DNA from: Chlamydiia bacterium
GTDB taxonomy: Bacteria; Chlamydiota; Chlamydiia; Chlamydiales; FEN-1388
Direction: 5' to 3'
DNA: 7,735 nucleotides
NCBI GenBank assembly: GCA_003170575.1
Contig: PMZB01000147.1
Span: 1-7,735, forward strand
Every line of letters starts with the position of its first letter. The stretch's first letter is position 1. Positions 6,501 to 7,735 of the stretch are shown here, piece by piece. Under the pieces are notes generated by a model that was not told the DNA's origin, did no database searches, and worked only from the letters and a program-made list of their open reading frames with translations. The translations under genes and the position numbers were made by a program.

Positions 6501-7735
6501 TGTTCCAAGGCGTGGGTCAAGAACAAGCGTGGGTCTGGGAAGGCTAATGCGCAGCTGTGAGGAAGAGTCTTGTTTTTTTTGCTTTTCAAGAAAAAGGGTT
6601 TTTATGGAGGCAACGAAGCTCTTTCTTCTTTCAATATCCCGGGTGAGGCAAATCACAAAGCAGTACAGGAAGCCTTCATAGTCTATCTGAAATAGAGCCA
6701 GTTCCTCTTTGGCTAGAGAAAATCGTTCTTGAAGGGTCGCTATATTGTCCTTGGAAAATCCATCTGGACAGATGCATCCGAAAAATATTTCTTGCTCATA
6801 CTCTTCTTCGAGGAGATGTGAGCCTTTTTCCTTGATCGTTCTTTTTAAGGAACGAAGCTGACGAAAAACTGTGAGGATATGTTCTGGGCCCAGTAAATTT
6901 TTTTGGAGGGAAGGAGAAAGTGAGTGAAACAGTTTTTCTACCAAAAATAACTCTTTTGCCTCCTCTTCGGTAAGAAGGGTTTTGATACATTGCAGAACTT
7001 TGTTTTGTTGGTAAATGAGCCCTCCATTAAGGTCTCTTACCCTTCCGACGGCTGCTTCAACAGCCCGACGAACAGCTTCTCGCGCCCGTAAAAAATCAAT
7101 AGAGTGATCCTGACGCAGAAATAACTCTTTTGCACATTGGACAAGAAACGTAGCGCTCTGTTTTTGGTGTTTATTTCTTAATTTGTCGAGCAGAGATGAT
7201 GTGAGAGGTAAAAATCCTACGATTTCATTTGTAGAGGAAGTAGGAAAGGAGATGGCTTCCACCTCTTTTTTCAAAAGACGCACTAAGGTTACATGAAAGG
7301 TAAGAAGTGTTTCAGACTGTTCTTGGAATTGAATAATAACCTGAGGCAGATCGCGTACATTTTTTATTTCCTGACTGAGGAGCAGAATGTTGCGCATCAC
7401 ATCATCGTCATTTGGAGGAATATCGATCCGTGTGACAACATGCTCTATAGCAAGGCAGAGCTCTCGCTCCAGTTCTTTTTTAAGAGCAGATAGTTCTGCT
7501 CCAGTTAACTTTGAGCCATCATTTTTTGCTAACTCGAAGTACAAAGAAAGAGTGGAGTCTTTGGCATAAGAATATGTGTAGAACGACTCTGGAACTATTT
7601 CAAGGCAAGGCAGGCACCGTTTACATGCTTGCAACATATGTCGATAATCAAAATGTTCGTATCGAGAAAGGCCTCGCAGGGCAACTACAAGGCCGAGGAT
7701 TTCTTTTGAAGCAAAAGGAAAATGAAGCCTTTCTG
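3522..7735 (-). CDS. Tandem double OppA-type peptide-binding protein with unknown N-terminal region (5' end missing)
   Basis: At least 1403 residues. The first ATG in the window is at 7637, but the frame stays open for 32 more codons to the edge with protein-like sequence (ASKEILGLVVALRGLSRYEH), so the start lies outside. Numbering from that Met, residues 1-350 are mostly helical and unrecognised. A basic, polar linker (KQKKQDSSSQ) leads to SBP_bac_5 domain 1 (about 361-857) and, after a short joint, domain 2 (about 873-1371). Both show family hallmarks: LDPR; LYEGLMRL and LFEGLTRK; W-x-NG-x-x-(V/I)TA-x-DF (429-440; 941-952); NGPF/NGPY (534; 1047); IRHAFSLALDREAI and IRKALAMAVNRQEI; and a late MLQYP or LLKYP. 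Known family members bind peptides or other small ligands for ABC importers, usually as single-domain exported proteins of about 500-550 residues. Here no signal peptide or lipobox is seen, no permease or ATPase gene is adjacent, and the two domains are fused. A sensor role, as in SgrR, is an alternative. The stop is TAG at 3524-3522. Confidence 0.93.
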   Translation of the reverse strand, partial: ERLHFPFASKEILGLVVALRGLSRYEHFDYRHMLQACKRCLPCLEIVPESFYTYSYAKDSTLSLYFELAKNDGSKLTGAELSALKKELERELCLAIEHVVTRIDIPPNDDDVMRNILLLSQEIKNVRDLPQVIIQFQEQSETLLTFHVTLVRLLKKEVEAISFPTSSTNEIVGFLPLTSSLLDKLRNKHQKQSATFLVQCAKELFLRQDHSIDFLRAREAVRRAVEAAVGRVRDLNGGLIYQQNKVLQCIKTLLTEEEAKELFLVEKLFHSLSPSLQKNLLGPEHILTVFRQLRSLKRTIKEKGSHLLEEEYEQEIFFGCICPDGFSKDNIATLQERFSLAKEELALFQIDYEGFLYCFVICLTRDIERRKSFVASIKTLFLEKQKKQDSSSQLRISLPRPTLVLDPRLGTDRTSSTLIKMLYEGLMRLGPQGIPTHAVADEVRISDSGKLYTFNLRQTLWTNGQPVTAQDFEYAWKKILDPSFKTTFHYLFHPIKNARAVKEGRLPMEALGVTATSEKTLVVELERPSPQFLELCCLWIYSPLCKDVDKAHPGWAYYGERTYTSNGPFKLNKWSKQTGVHVVKNNLYWDQEHVTLDKIDINIIEDPIQAIKMFEEGSLDWIGEPLSEVPSSIIKQKKLPIHSQPLSAVQWYFLNTQKTPFCSQKIRHAFSLALDREAIIQECLFGDERASQSILPASMSFVDKHSLLDFNPTLAKKLFEEGLEEQGINRQAIRTVKLIIHDQDPYRSVVHAIARFWEKTFGITVIIDSVGWQELFEKIPDATYDVIACAWHSWFHDSLYSLEMLQYPTSPMNASQWENGEFSSLVRRAGLEERKEERNMFLKKAEGLLLQEMPIIPLFEYNSRYLKSPAVDHIYVSHMGGVDFKWTSRGQDLPITQKSISPTDEIRLYLQTEPLSLDPRIGGNRFSQLVLQGLFEGLTRKARDGTIEFALAKSLSLSRDGRMYTFTLRPAQWSNGDEITAYDFESTWKELINPASVIPTAYAHVLFLIQNAQKVHSGELPVDEVCIRALDEKTLQIRLEHPAPYFLELLSNPFFSPVHRKYAKTSDWSTKTFPEYVCNGPYVVKERLPRSYITLEKNPFYWNKKEVTANRLRFTIIEDSKVAYSLFKAGELDWYGDPFGNPGFEAFQEKETDRVSHHDADGVYWIACRTNVHHLSSIKIRKALAMAVNRQEICEALQCTEAPARSLVLNSATLLQSPVFEDNQTEEALLLFEEGIQELGYTKENYPVIVINYSDDPIAKTIVKLIQQQLKRRLHIQVEIAFQEWGTYLKKMFDGDFHLVVARWLSWIQDPIYTLELLKYPDSRLNPTAWCSSEYSKMLGLSEETTNEAERNSYLLQAETIALNELPLIPIIHKTFTYTKAPSISGEKWINNGLIALQWLKKG

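Overview
The window reads as an accessory region of a Gram-negative bacterium in which every supported gene lies on the minus strand. Transcription therefore runs from the right edge to the left edge. The closest match I can name is a Chlamydiae-like organism (environmental or amoeba-associated chlamydia). This rests on the style of the oligopeptide-binding (OppA-type) domains and on overall composition, and it is an inference, not an identification.

Right half (3522-7735): one very large gene, open at the right edge, encodes at least 1403 residues. A largely helical N-terminal region of about 390 residues that I do not recognise is followed by two complete SBP_bac_5 (DppA/OppA-like) peptide-binding domains in tandem. 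No signal peptide is visible, and the reading frame continues past the window edge, so the true start is missing.

Centre and left (126-3400): three collagen-like genes lie head to tail and tightly packed. The first two are separated by no more than about a dozen bases, and the last two by 21 bases. Each product has an N-terminal hydrophobic export segment, a stalk of Gly-X-Y triplets (28 uninterrupted; 9+6 with a break; 15+12 with a one-residue break), and a homologous C-terminal head of roughly 200 residues. The head is marked by EEF/WDEF-(I/V)SG, G(A/G)LGW, NHPG, a strand resembling FYINN, and a terminal DY-x-S-(L/I)-x-x-P-x-L-x-R. This looks like a tandem-duplicated set of stalk-and-head surface fibres, possibly hetero-oligomeric. 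The heads have diverged: the middle one carries five cysteines and the other two carry none. The last stalk carries an RGD and two GxxGER triplet pairs.

Non-coding signals: the 121-base gap between the binding-protein gene and the collagen cluster holds a TTGACA-type promoter candidate and a hairpin just upstream of the first collagen ribosome site. A CG-dense island with a 13-bp perfect inverted repeat lies in the 5' part of the second collagen gene. The 54-base gap left of the last collagen gene holds an AU-rich hairpin, and a new minus-strand gene appears to begin at 71 and leave the window at the left edge.
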